This document shows positions 1-9,733 of a DNA stretch of 64,000 nucleotides, one piece after another (the stretch's first letter is position 1; the number at the start of each line of letters is the position of its first letter). Source of the stretch: an uncultured Bacteroides sp. GTDB taxonomy: Bacteria > Bacteroidota > Bacteroidia > Bacteroidales > Bacteroidaceae. Location: NCBI RefSeq assembly GCF_910586915.1, contig NZ_CAJULN010000001.1, positions 256,376 through 320,375 of the forward strand, read 5' to 3'. A model generated the notes under the pieces. It did no database searches. It was not told where the DNA came from and was given only the letters and a program-made list of their open reading frames with translations. Both the position numbers and the translations under genes were made by a program.

Positions 1-2723
1 CCAAGTTGCTCGGGGTCGGCAAAATGGATATTGTCTGATGAGAACAGATTGGTTCCTTGTACGAATACTTTCAGGTCGGCAAAGCGTGTTTGCGATTTCG
101 GGAAAGTATAAGCTACCGACAGGTTGCGCAGTTTCAGGAACGAACCGTCGCGGTACCACAGCGAGCTGGCGCGATAGTTGTTCAGATTTTCCTGCGTCGT
201 CAAACGGGGCATGGTGGCGTTGGCTCTGTTTTCCGGTGTCCAGCTTGTTTCTTTGTTGAGGAATGTATGCGAGATATTTCCATTGTTGACAAGCGGTTTA
301 TAAAGCGGACTGTTGAGCAATGAAACGGTGACACCTGTCATTCCCTGGAAATCGGCGGAAAGCTCGAACCGTTTGTAGGCAAAGTTCAGGTTGAAACCGA
401 AATAGAAGCGTGGAAGAGACGAGCCGAACATACGCACGACGTCTTTTTCGTCAATGCGGTTATCGCCGTTCTGGTCTTTGTATTTCACATCGCCGGGAGC
501 CACGGTCGAGAAGGTCTGTTGCGGGCTGTTGTTGATTTCTTGCTGGCTGTTGAAGAAACCGATAGCCTCTAAGCCGTACTTCTGACCGACGCGGTTGCCT
601 TTGGTGTACAAATAATCGTATTCCTGATAGGCCTGATTTTCATTGACTATCTCAGAGTTGAGGTAAGACATATTTGCGCCAAGACCATACCGGAAATCAC
701 CTATTTGGTCGTTCCAGCTTAAAGAAACGTCCAGTCCTCTGTATTTATAGACACCTTCGTTCACCTGGCCTACGGTAATGCCGATAATGCCGGAAGTGGA
801 ATTGACACCGGACACAAGGACATCCGAACGTTTTTCGTAGAAACCTTCTACCGTGGCGTTCAAGCGGTTGTCAAAAGCGGCAAGGTCGAACCCGAATGTG
901 GCTTTCTGCGATTTCTCCGCTACCAGCCCGATGACCGGCAAGTTGCCTTCGCTGCTGCCGCTCTGTTCTCCTGCGTTGATACCGAAGTTATAGCTTGAAC
1001 CACTGCCGTAGGATTGGCGCCATAAGTCGTGCGACAGGCTGCCGTCCCATCCGGACAAACCGTAAGAGGCACGGATTTTAAAAAGGTTGACAGGCGTAAC
1101 TTTTTCCATAAATGCTTCGTTGGAAACAATCCATGCGGCCGAAACGGCAGGATAGTTGGAATATTTGTCTCCGTCGGGCAAGTAAGCCGAGCCTGAGCGG
1201 TTGAATACCGCGTTGAGGCTATAACGGTTGTCATAAGTATATGTGGCGTTTACCAATACGGACTGGTTTTTACGGGAGTTGTTTCTGCCGTTTTGGGAGA
1301 CGGATTGCATATCGTAAATCAATGCTCCTCCCACTTGATGCAGGCCGAACGTACGGTTATAGTCCACTTTTGCCTGGAAATCGCTGCGAAGCATCAGTCT
1401 TTCAAACGGTTGGTTGTGCCCCAGCGTTTCGGAATCGGTTCCATAGATGACAGGGGTTGTCACCAATGTGCCGTCGTCGGTGATGCTGGCATTGCTGTTC
1501 ATGTAGCGGTACTCTTTGCTGGTGGTTTCGTTCATTCCTCCGATATTGTCGAAAGAGATGGATGCTTCGGCCGCCAGTCCTTTGGTTACCATGCTCAAGT
1601 CCTGACGCAGACTCAGGTCGGCAAGCAATGTTCCGTAGACGTTGCGGATATGTCCGTAGTCTTTCAACAGGGCAACGGGGTTGCCGGTTCCGTAGACGGA
1701 ACTACCGCCATAAATACCGTTTTCATAACGGATGGGGAAGGCGGCTGCCGGAGTGCCGTAGATTTTGTTGAAGATGGCGTTGCGTCCGTAGCGGCTGCCT
1801 CTGAGTTCTTGCAACTTGCCAACGATGCCGGCTTTCAGCAGCGTGCTTTCCGTCACCTCTACATCGAGGTTGGTTCTTACGGTCAATCGGGTGTCTGTCG
1901 GGGTAGTGTCAAAGCGTGTATCTTCCGTGTTTTTCTTCAACATGGAGCGGTCGCGATAGTAGTCTACTACGGTGTAGAAACGGAACTTGTCACTGCCTCC
2001 GCTAAAAGACATCTTCAGGTTGTTTGTAAATCCGGTGTTGTTCAATGTCTCGTTCCACCAGTCTACGTTCGGATAGTCATACGGATAGGTTCCCGTCCGG
2101 AAAGCCTCTAACTCCTCTGCGTTGTAGCGTGCTGCCAGGCCGTCTCCGCTCAGTGCGGCATTGAGCGAATTGGCATATGTGTAGGCGTCGGCAAATTCGG
2201 GAGAGCGGAATTGTGTGTTGACACCGAAATGATAATCAACGTTTACTTTCAGCCCTTTGCTTATTCCGCGCTTGGTGGTGATTAATATCACTCCGTTTGC
2301 ACCCCGTATACCGTAGAGAGCTGCCGCCGCCGCATCTTTCAGTACGTAGCACGATTCGATTTCCATTGAAGTGATGTCGTTGATATCACGCGGGAATCCG
2401 TCAATCAGCACCAACGGCGCATTACCGTGTATAGAAAGGTTGGATACGTTGTCGGCAGATGAGCCTGTGCCCTGATATACGTTCAGACCTGCCACTTTGC
2501 CATACAAGGCCTTGCTGATGTCTATGTGCGGAGATTTTTCGAATGCGGAAGCATTGACTCCGTTGATAGAATAACTGCTGGTCTGGGAAGATACGTTCAT
2601 CTGGTAGCCTATGCTCAGTGTATCTGCCAGTTTCGTCTCCGAAACGGCTTTCGATGTCTGTGCATACAGGGATACCGAACCTCCCAGGAGCAGAGCGATT
2701 AATATATAATTTATTTTATTCAT
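1..2723 (-). CDS. SusC-like TonB-dependent outer-membrane receptor, short N-terminus, partial at window edge
   Basis: I translated this reading frame by eye from the ATG at 2723; it stays open to base 1, so about 907 residues are present and the C-terminus lies outside. A signal peptide of about 22 residues ends near ALLLGGSVSLYAQ. The TonB plug follows almost at once (motifs GKVAGLNVYQGTG, PLVLIDGFPRDI, LKDAAAAALYGIRGANGVI), and the rest is beta-barrel sequence. SusC proteins import oligosaccharides or other polymers together with a SusD lid. Unlike the other SusC proteins in this window it has no carboxypeptidase-D-like domain of about 80 residues before the plug. It begins 29 nt after the SusD gene at 2753-4507, so it is probably the third gene of that operon. 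Substrate cannot be inferred. Confidence 0.88.
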   Translation of the reverse strand, partial: MNKINYILIALLLGGSVSLYAQTSKAVSETKLADTLSIGYQMNVSSQTSSYSINGVNASAFEKSPHIDISKALYGKVAGLNVYQGTGSSADNVSNLSIHGNAPLVLIDGFPRDINDITSMEIESCYVLKDAAAAALYGIRGANGVILITTKRGISKGLKVNVDYHFGVNTQFRSPEFADAYTYANSLNAALSGDGLAARYNAEELEAFRTGTYPYDYPNVDWWNETLNNTGFTNNLKMSFSGGSDKFRFYTVVDYYRDRSMLKKNTEDTRFDTTPTDTRLTVRTNLDVEVTESTLLKAGIVGKLQELRGSRYGRNAIFNKIYGTPAAAFPIRYENGIYGGSSVYGTGNPVALLKDYGHIRNVYGTLLADLSLRQDLSMVTKGLAAEASISFDNIGGMNETTSKEYRYMNSNASITDDGTLVTTPVIYGTDSETLGHNQPFERLMLRSDFQAKVDYNRTFGLHQVGGALIYDMQSVSQNGRNNSRKNQSVLVNATYTYDNRYSLNAVFNRSGSAYLPDGDKYSNYPAVSAAWIVSNEAFMEKVTPVNLFKIRASYGLSGWDGSLSHDLWRQSYGSGSSYNFGINAGEQSGSSEGNLPVIGLVAEKSQKATFGFDLAAFDNRLNATVEGFYEKRSDVLVSGVNSTSGIIGITVGQVNEGVYKYRGLDVSLSWNDQIGDFRYGLGANMSYLNSEIVNENQAYQEYDYLYTKGNRVGQKYGLEAIGFFNSQQEINNSPQQTFSTVAPGDVKYKDQNGDNRIDEKDVVRMFGSSLPRFYFGFNLNFAYKRFELSADFQGMTGVTVSLLNSPLYKPLVNNGNISHTFLNKETSWTPENRANATMPRLTTQENLNNYRASSLWYRDGSFLKLRNLSVAYTFPKSQTRFADLKVFVQGTNLFSSDNIHFADPEQL

Positions 2724-2752
2724 TGTTCAAACAATATTAGTTAACGTGTCAT

Positions 2753-4507
2753 TTACCAGCCCGGATTTTGGGTCATTCCATAATTCTTGTTGATTTCATC
2801 CTGCGGAATCGGAGCCAAATACCATTTGGTATCCCAGTTTGTAGCCCAATAGTGCTCTTCCAATTCGACTTTCTCGAAGGTGAACTCGGTCGGATGATTC
2901 AGGTCGTTGCCTCTGCTTCTGAGCCCGTAGAGCTTTTTCTTGAAGTCATTCTGTCGGTTGCGGCGCACAAGGTCGAACCAGCGCACTTCTTCAAATCCCA
3001 ACTCCAATGCTCTTTCTCTCAACACGGCTTCGAGGAACTGGTCATGGCTCATCTTCGTGGAAAGTTCGGACAAACCTACCCTTTGCCGTACCTCGTTGAC
3101 CATCCGGTAGGCTTCGTCGGTAGGGCGGCCGTTGACTTCGTTGAGCACTTCCGCATATCCTAACATGATTTCCGCCAGTCGGGTGTGCGACCATTGCACG
3201 GGTGCGCTCCGGTCGTTGTCCTCCTGCAAGATGTGTTTCATTATCAGGAAGCCGCTACCGTTTTTATAATCGGCATGATTGAGGTAAACAGGGGCGGTGG
3301 TTCCGTTGCAATAGGTATCTCCCGGACACGCTACGTTTTCATAGAGACGAGGGTCGCGGGTGGGCACCATTTCGCCTTTCGTAAAGAAGGGTTGCTTGGA
3401 AGGCGATTTCCAGTCAAAGTTGGCAGGGAAGTCGCTTCCGTCTTCCCACGGGAACATATCGACGTAGTTCAGCGTGGGTCCGCTGTAGTAACGTTGGCTG
3501 ATAAAACTGCCGTGAATGTCGGAACTATATCCCTGGCGGGTGGAAATCAGAATTTCTGTTCCTCCACGGTTGTAATAGGCCTGACGGTAGGCCAGGCGTC
3601 TTGCCCGGTGTGTCTCCTCGGTAGGTTGAATCAGTTGGTATTCTTTTTGTCTGTCGACTTCGGCAAAGAAGGCGGCACCTGCTTCTGCGGCGTCTGCCCA
3701 GCGTTGTGCGCTGTAGTTGCCATAGCAGGTATATTCGTCGGCTTCAGGATGCCATTTGGTATCGGAGTTGAACGTCGGACTGGCTGCCCATTGTAGCACT
3801 TTGAATTTCAAGGCCATCGCTCCCGCTTTGGTCATACGGCCGTCGTCTGCGCTGCTTGCTTTCCAGGCCAAGTTGGCTCCGATAGCTTCGTCGAGCAGCC
3901 CTACTATCTTACTTACGGTTTCTGCAAAAGTCAGGCGTGGGAAATTCATGGGCTCGTTCACGTCTATATAGTGGTCTAACCATGTCACGCCGCCGACGTA
4001 TCTCAACATTTCGAAATAACAGAGAGCGATTACTACTTTGGCTTCTGCAATGCGTTCGCTTTTCTCGTTTGCCGACATATCGGGCACTTTCTCTACGTTC
4101 TCGATATACAGCCAGGCATAACGGATGGCAGTCCAGTCGGATTTGTTTCCGTAGCGGTAGGCTGAGTTTCTGGGAACGTTGTTGGCGCTGAGCGATCCGT
4201 TATAATAGAGTTTGACCGGACCGTCACTGATGTTGTCACGGAAACTATAGCATAAGTCCGTGAGTGATTCGAGTATGTTTTCTCCCAATTTGAAGTCGGC
4301 ACTCGTAGGCAGCCCGTAAGGCAATCCGGTATAGGCTTTTGTCAGCACCTTTTCGGCGTTTATTTTCGAAGAAAACATCTCTTCGGTAGTCGCTCCGGAA
4401 CTTTCGGGCTGGTTGCCCAGGAATTTGTCTCCAAAGCTGATTTCAGAACAGGAGGCTGCCAGTATGCAACTCAATACAAGGCTGAGCCCTTTTATTATAC
4501 TATTCAT
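2753..4507 (-). CDS. SusD-like nutrient-binding outer-membrane lipoprotein (RagB/SusD family)
   Basis: 584 residues. A lipoprotein signal peptide ends in the lipobox LAASC with Cys20. The body has SusD features: an alpha-helical TPR-like N-terminal half, the segment NFPRLTFAETVSKIVGLLDE, and the C-terminal ERALELGFEEVRWFDLVRR and LAPIPQDEINKN...NPGW endings typical of the family. SusD proteins form the surface lid over the SusC barrel and capture the ligand. The gene starts 11 nt after the SusC gene 4519-7692 ends, so the two are an operon. The ligand is not predictable from sequence alone; no enzyme is visible nearby within the window. Confidence 0.95.
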   Translation of the reverse strand: MNSIIKGLSLVLSCILAASCSEISFGDKFLGNQPESSGATTEEMFSSKINAEKVLTKAYTGLPYGLPTSADFKLGENILESLTDLCYSFRDNISDGPVKLYYNGSLSANNVPRNSAYRYGNKSDWTAIRYAWLYIENVEKVPDMSANEKSERIAEAKVVIALCYFEMLRYVGGVTWLDHYIDVNEPMNFPRLTFAETVSKIVGLLDEAIGANLAWKASSADDGRMTKAGAMALKFKVLQWAASPTFNSDTKWHPEADEYTCYGNYSAQRWADAAEAGAAFFAEVDRQKEYQLIQPTEETHRARRLAYRQAYYNRGGTEILISTRQGYSSDIHGSFISQRYYSGPTLNYVDMFPWEDGSDFPANFDWKSPSKQPFFTKGEMVPTRDPRLYENVACPGDTYCNGTTAPVYLNHADYKNGSGFLIMKHILQEDNDRSAPVQWSHTRLAEIMLGYAEVLNEVNGRPTDEAYRMVNEVRQRVGLSELSTKMSHDQFLEAVLRERALELGFEEVRWFDLVRRNRQNDFKKKLYGLRSRGNDLNHPTEFTFEKVELEEHYWATNWDTKWYLAPIPQDEINKNYGMTQNPGW

Positions 4508-4518
4508 AAAGTCGTTTT

Positions 4519-7500
4519 TTAGAAGTTAAGATTTAAACCGAAACTGTATACCTTGATTAGCGGATAATCTCCGAATCGGTTAGGGTCGCTTTCCGGGTCA
4601 AGATACTTAAGCGGCGAGAATGTCAGCAGGTTGTAGCCACTGAAAGTAAATCCGAGCGAGCTGAGTCCCAACTTTTTCAGGAATTTCTTTCCGGTGAGTG
4701 TATAACCGAAGTTCAGGCTTTTCAGACGGAGATAGGAAGCATCTACCAACCATAAAGTGGAATCTTCGGAGTTCCAGGCCTCCGACTCTTCCGACGGACG
4801 CGGATAAACGGCTCCTGATTGATTTTCCGGTGTCCAGCAACCATCGTAGAAGTAGCTGAGCAAACCGCGTTTTCCTGCGTTGGTATAGGGGATACGGTAT
4901 TCGATGTCGTACATTCTGTTCACATTCTTTGAGCCGACCCATTGCATGGAGAAATTGAATCCTTTCCAGTCGAAGCCCATGTTCATACCGAAGATGTATT
5001 CCGGACGGGTGGCAAAACCTGCCACACTTTTATCATTACCGTCGACGATGTGGTCGCCGTTGAGGTCGGCATACATGGCATCTCCCGGATATACCTTTTG
5101 ATAAGGTTGCGGCAGTTCCGGTTTTAAAATCAGTTCGCCGTTTTCTCCGGTGATGAAGTCGCTGTATTGATAGAGACGGATATAGTTGTACAGTCCCGTT
5201 TGGCGTCCGGTAGAACCTCCCGTCTCGTTCATATAGTCGAATTGCTTGGGCACTTCATCCATGTAAAGTATTTTATTACGTGCAAAGGAGACGTTCGCAT
5301 CTACATAATAGTTGAAGTCTTTGCCTGCTTTATCGTGCCAGCCAAGAGAGAGCTCGTAACCGTGGTTGTCTACCTTTCCGATATTCAGGTTCGGCAGGCC
5401 GGTGGCGATGATGCTTGGAGTTGATTTCGGAGAGAGCAGGATACCCGTGCGGTGTTCGATAAAGTAATCGAAAGTGGCAGACAAGCGGCTGTTGAAGAAT
5501 TTAGCATCGATACCATAGTTCTGTTTGTCGGCTGTTTCCCAAGTCACTTTCGGGTTACCCATGCGTGAGATAGCGGCTGCCGATTGGGAAATCGGATTGT
5601 CTACGCCAAAGCTGTAACTGCCCGATGAGCCCCATACGGCCGGCATATACATAAAACGTGAGTCTACCCCTTTGTCATTACCTACGCGTCCCCAAGAAAC
5701 TCTGAGTTTCAAGTAGTCAACGATTTTCTGGTTTTGCATGAACTCCTCGGCAGTGGCAATCCAGCCGGCAGAGAAGGAAGGGAATACACCGAAACGTGTA
5801 CTGCCCGGAGCAAAGTTTTCCGAACCGTTGTAGCCTACGTTTACATCTAACAGATATTTGCTTTGGTAAGCATAGGTGGCACGTCCCACCAAGCCTACAT
5901 AGTTACGTGGCAGGTAGGTGTAACTATTCGGATAGTAGTTGCGTGACTGGTTGTAAAGAAGCAAGCCTGATATCCTGTGGTCGCCGAAAGTACGGTCGTA
6001 ATTGATTCGTCCTTCCAGATACCAGTTCTGTCCGCGTCCGTTGCTTTCTGAGTAAGAGAGCGGAGTATCGCTGCCGGTAGGCACATAGATAAGTGACTTA
6101 TCGTAATCGGGGTCGGTCTGCAACATCGTGCCATTGGTGTCAAAGTAAGACTTATAGTACACAGTCTGTGCTTCTATGGCACCTCCGGTACGTATTTTTT
6201 CCAGTTTGAACTGATTGTCGTAGGCTCCTTTTACCGACGCACTTAATCCCGGAGTGATAAAATCGAGCTTCTGCGTAATGTCCAAATCCAGGTTTAATGT
6301 AGTGTTATAGGTCTGGTTGTAACCCTGTCCGTAAAAGACGAACATACCGTCGCGCATTACTTCGCCCAACGGAAGCATATCTTTGGGGACTAATGTCCGT
6401 ACGCCATTGATAAATCCCGGTCCGGCAAACGGATGTGACCATATCTGTGCGATGACCCAGGGATTTTGGTCTTGCCCTGTTCCCGAAACAACACTGCGCG
6501 GCTCCTGTATCTTTCCTAATACACCGCCTACGCCCAATTTCATGGTAGTGGTCTTGGTCAGGTTGGCGTCGATATTGGCACGGTAGTTATAGCGGTTGTA
6601 ACGATAGTTGTTATCGTACGACTGTCCGGGAAGTTCTTTCAGAAGTCCGTTCTGATAAGTATAACCGACTGAGATGAAGTATCTCACATTTTCACTACCG
6701 CCGGAAATGTTGAGGTTGTTCTGACTTTGAAGGTAGACATTATTGAAGATATACTTCTTCCAGTCCATACTGGGATACATGATAGGGTCCGAACCGGTAC
6801 GGTAGGCTTCTATCTGTTCTGGAGTGAAGTATAGTTTCGGGTTGGTCACGTGGTCCATTTCCTGCTTTATATTCCAGAAACGTGCGAATTCGTAACTTCC
6901 GGTCTGCTCTACCAGCGAAATGGGTTGCTGTAACCCTAATTTGGTACTGGCGGAGATTTGTGTTTTACCAGCCTTACCTCTTCGGGTGGTAATCAATATA
7001 ACGCCATTGGCGCCTCTTACTCCGAATACTGCGGTAGAAGAGGCGTCTTTTAATACGGAAATGCTTTCGATTTCGTTCGGGTCGATTTGCGAGAACTCAC
7101 GTTCTATCCCGTCTACCAGGACCAACGGTTTGGACTGTGAATCGTTCAATGTACCTGCACCGCGCACATAGATAGCGGCAGCATCTTTACCGGGTTGTCC
7201 GGTGGTTTGTACGGAAGATACGCCCGGCAAGGCTCCCGCAAGTACGTTGGTGATGCTTGTTGCCGGCGATTTAATCAGCTCTTTGTTGTCGATAGAGGAG
7301 ACGGCACTTGTCATCATACGCTTGTCCTGATTACCGTAGGCGATAGCTACAATTTCCACTTCGCCAAGATTCTGAGCATCTTCCTTGAGCGTGACATTGA
7401 TGACGGTCTGGTCGCCGACTACAATCTCTTGGGTGACATAGCCGATGAAAGAGATGTTCAACACGGATTTTTTACTTGGAACAACGATGGTGTAATTACC

Positions 7501-7692
7501 GTCGAAGTCTGTGATAGTCCCGAGGGTAGTACCTTTCACGGTCACATTGGCACCGGGAACACCCTCCTTAAGAGTTTCGTCCGTTATCCTACCTTTGATG
7601 GTGATACCTTCCGGGGGAAGGGCATACACCAGTGGTATGAATAAAAGAAACGTAATAAGAAAACAGAGTCTTGAATTAAGCGTGTTTCTCAT
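4519..7692 (-). CDS. SusC/RagA-family TonB-linked outer-membrane transporter
   Basis: 1057 residues, normal SusC length. After a signal peptide (to about residue 25) comes a carboxypeptidase-D regulatory-like domain (about 30-110, with GVPGANVTVKGTTLGTITDF), then the TonB plug (about 125-235, with SVLKDASSTAVFGVRGANGV), then the 22-strand barrel ending in an aromatic C-terminus (GLNLNF). It lacks an STN domain, so it does not look built to signal to an anti-sigma factor. It leads the minus-strand operon SusC-SusD-SusC'. A Bacteroides -7 element lies about 85 bases upstream. It presumably imports a glycan or peptide ligand; specificity is unknown. Confidence 0.95.
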   Translation of the reverse strand: MRNTLNSRLCFLITFLLFIPLVYALPPEGITIKGRITDETLKEGVPGANVTVKGTTLGTITDFDGNYTIVVPSKKSVLNISFIGYVTQEIVVGDQTVINVTLKEDAQNLGEVEIVAIAYGNQDKRMMTSAVSSIDNKELIKSPATSITNVLAGALPGVSSVQTTGQPGKDAAAIYVRGAGTLNDSQSKPLVLVDGIEREFSQIDPNEIESISVLKDASSTAVFGVRGANGVILITTRRGKAGKTQISASTKLGLQQPISLVEQTGSYEFARFWNIKQEMDHVTNPKLYFTPEQIEAYRTGSDPIMYPSMDWKKYIFNNVYLQSQNNLNISGGSENVRYFISVGYTYQNGLLKELPGQSYDNNYRYNRYNYRANIDANLTKTTTMKLGVGGVLGKIQEPRSVVSGTGQDQNPWVIAQIWSHPFAGPGFINGVRTLVPKDMLPLGEVMRDGMFVFYGQGYNQTYNTTLNLDLDITQKLDFITPGLSASVKGAYDNQFKLEKIRTGGAIEAQTVYYKSYFDTNGTMLQTDPDYDKSLIYVPTGSDTPLSYSESNGRGQNWYLEGRINYDRTFGDHRISGLLLYNQSRNYYPNSYTYLPRNYVGLVGRATYAYQSKYLLDVNVGYNGSENFAPGSTRFGVFPSFSAGWIATAEEFMQNQKIVDYLKLRVSWGRVGNDKGVDSRFMYMPAVWGSSGSYSFGVDNPISQSAAAISRMGNPKVTWETADKQNYGIDAKFFNSRLSATFDYFIEHRTGILLSPKSTPSIIATGLPNLNIGKVDNHGYELSLGWHDKAGKDFNYYVDANVSFARNKILYMDEVPKQFDYMNETGGSTGRQTGLYNYIRLYQYSDFITGENGELILKPELPQPYQKVYPGDAMYADLNGDHIVDGNDKSVAGFATRPEYIFGMNMGFDWKGFNFSMQWVGSKNVNRMYDIEYRIPYTNAGKRGLLSYFYDGCWTPENQSGAVYPRPSEESEAWNSEDSTLWLVDASYLRLKSLNFGYTLTGKKFLKKLGLSSLGFTFSGYNLLTFSPLKYLDPESDPNRFGDYPLIKVYSFGLNLNF

Positions 7693-7775
7693 ACTGTTTA
7701 ATTTAATAGGTTAATAAATATGTTAATTTTGAGGTGAGGCCAACGAATGTTTTTGTTGTCTTCGAAACAATACCG

Positions 7776-7783
7776 CAAAGTTA
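7776..7783 (-). promoter_or_regulatory. Candidate Bacteroides -7 promoter element for the susC gene starting at 7692
   Basis: On the minus strand the octamer reads TAACTTTG, a match to TAnnTTTG, followed by C as is common in Bacteroides. It would give a leader of roughly 75 nt. No TTTG lies at the usual 19-21 nt spacing; the nearest TTG is 24 nt away, so this is a half-supported call. Confidence 0.4.
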
Positions 7784-7893
7784 GAGGAGGGGGTAAAAAC
7801 GGACGTGCAATATTCACCAAATAAGGTGCACAAATAACTAAAAACGCGCTATAGTGGTGTGGATAGCCATTTGACGAATTTATGTATGCACAT

Positions 7894-7925
7894 AAAAAAA
7901 GAGCACCCGATGATGTGGGTGCTCT
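7894..7925 (-). terminator. Intrinsic terminator after the barrel/TPR operon
   Basis: A 9-bp perfect stem (AGAGCACCC at 7900-7908 with GGGTGCTCT at 7917-7925) and an 8-nt loop. Read on the minus strand it is followed by a run of seven T (7894-7900 as A on the plus strand). It lies about 70 nt past the stop of the gene at 7993-9720. Confidence 0.85.
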
Positions 7926-7992
7926 TGCTATGGGAAGAGAAAAAGGAATTGTTATTGTAAAATCTTTTATCCGACAGAGATGCTCCGGTAGT

Positions 7993-9720
7993 TTAGAACC
8001 GGAAGCTCAATCCTCCCAAGAAATTGAATCCCTGGGCAGGATAACCTATGTAGTACTGGTATTTCTTGTTCAGCAGATTGTGTACCTGTGCATAGACCGA
8101 TACTCCTTTGAATACATTGTAGCTGGCTCCGAGATGCAAATCGTTCACATCAGACATGAGTGGGGATACTGCTTCTTGTTTGCGCCCGATGTAATCGTAT
8201 CCGATATTCACCCGGAGGGCGGAGATGGGGTGGAGAAAGAGTGATACACTTACTTCATTCTCAGGTTTTATACTAAGCAGGTATTCGTTTTGATTGCTGT
8301 GCCAGTTGCGGTAGGTGTAACGGAGTGCAAAGGAGAGAATATCTTTGTAGTCGTAGGTAAATTCGCTACCTACGTATACATTGTTTGTGTTCTCTTGGGA
8401 AAAAGCAAGCGTATTACCTATGGGACCGGTGTTGGAACTGATTAAAACCAGGTTACCATACATCAGGTCATTTTTCAAATTCTGATATCCTCCGAACAGG
8501 TGAAACCAGATACCGGTATAGGGGCTTGCCTTTAATCCAATAGCAGTATTGAGCTGCTCATAAGTGTCGAACGGACGGAGTGTAGCAGTTTCTCCGGCTG
8601 TTGTCGGGATATAGTAGTCTCCATAAAGGCATAGTTGCTCCAACCGGCGGAAATCATTCAGTTGCTTGCCGCCCGTGGCTTTTGCGTAAACCACATAGCT
8701 GTCGGAAAAGATATATTGTGCAGTAATATCCGGCGAGACACGGAAAGATTTGTCGAACCCGAAAGACAGGTCTACGTTGGCACCGACGTGCAGTTTCCAG
8801 TCGTCGTTGTCCAACTCATAATAGGGATTCAGAAGAAGCGTTGTATAGTTCTTGAAGTATTCGTCTCCAGTAGCGGCGTTTTGGGGATGTCCGTTGTAGA
8901 GAAGATTATTCATTTCCAAAGCGATGGTCACCGATTGTTGGTCATTGATGGCTCCGGTGACATCGCCTTTGGTACGTATGATTGTTTCCTTAAGTCCGAC
9001 ACCCGTTGCCTCTTCGTTGATGATATTGTGCTGACGGGCGTACATCAGCAGATTCGTTTCGGCGTTGAAACGTAATGGGGCGGTTTCGTTGATGAAATGA
9101 ATGCCTGCATGAAAGTCGCCCGAAGTGAATTTCTGTTTGCTGTTCACACTTTCCGGCTTGAGGTTGAAGTTGCTCAGAGCGAAGTTTCCGGCGATATTCA
9201 AATCCAATTTATCAAATTGGTGCGTATAATCTACATTGGCACGCGTACGATAATGGAATGCTTTCCATTTTTCGTCGTTTATGAAGGGAAGAGCCAGCTT
9301 TCCGTTCATTCCGTCCATTTGGAAACGTGCATTCAGTCTGTCTTTATCCGACAGATGGAGCAGGTAATTGGCAAGGACATCCAAGTTGCCCGCATTACCG
9401 TATCCGGCACGAATATAGCCGGGAGCGATTCCGGGTTGGATTTCTTTTCCGGTATAGGGATTCATCAAGCCTGCCGGGATGGAAGTTGCCGGAAAGAAAG
9501 TCGTGGCGTATTCCACTTCTTTCTTGCTCACTGTCGGTTCTTCTACTTTGGGTAGGACGTTTATTTTTGAGGCGTCCATAATATCCGGATTATATTCTTG
9601 TTCCACAACAACGGTACGATTCATGGTCGTATCTTTGGGCTGGGTAGTTTGGGCTTGAAGACAGGACGGCATTGACATTGCCAATGCAAGCCCTCCTATT
9701 ATATAACGAGTTCGTTTCAT
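7993..9720 (-). CDS. Outer-membrane beta-barrel protein, TonB-dependent-receptor-like without a plug
   Basis: 575 residues with a signal peptide ending near SCLQAQ. The mature N-terminus has a short VVVEQEYNPDIMDASKI segment typical of a conserved Bacteroidetes outer-membrane family. The rest alternates amphipathic strands (for example LSFALRYTYRNWHSNQNEYL, VYAQVHNLLNKKYQYY) and ends in LGGLSFRF with a terminal Phe, as in outer-membrane barrels. There is no TonB plug domain. It starts 13 nt after the TPR gene 9734-12751 ends, so the two are co-transcribed, and the pair probably works together at the envelope. The exact role is unknown to me. Confidence 0.75.
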   Translation of the reverse strand: MKRTRYIIGGLALAMSMPSCLQAQTTQPKDTTMNRTVVVEQEYNPDIMDASKINVLPKVEEPTVSKKEVEYATTFFPATSIPAGLMNPYTGKEIQPGIAPGYIRAGYGNAGNLDVLANYLLHLSDKDRLNARFQMDGMNGKLALPFINDEKWKAFHYRTRANVDYTHQFDKLDLNIAGNFALSNFNLKPESVNSKQKFTSGDFHAGIHFINETAPLRFNAETNLLMYARQHNIINEEATGVGLKETIIRTKGDVTGAINDQQSVTIALEMNNLLYNGHPQNAATGDEYFKNYTTLLLNPYYELDNDDWKLHVGANVDLSFGFDKSFRVSPDITAQYIFSDSYVVYAKATGGKQLNDFRRLEQLCLYGDYYIPTTAGETATLRPFDTYEQLNTAIGLKASPYTGIWFHLFGGYQNLKNDLMYGNLVLISSNTGPIGNTLAFSQENTNNVYVGSEFTYDYKDILSFALRYTYRNWHSNQNEYLLSIKPENEVSVSLFLHPISALRVNIGYDYIGRKQEAVSPLMSDVNDLHLGASYNVFKGVSVYAQVHNLLNKKYQYYIGYPAQGFNFLGGLSFRF

Positions 9721-9733
9721 ACTTTTCTATATT

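Noticed and set aside
1293..2111. Long plus-strand open frame (272 codons) opposite the partial SusC
   Set aside because: It is the antisense shadow of a clear SusC coding frame and has no recognisable domain.
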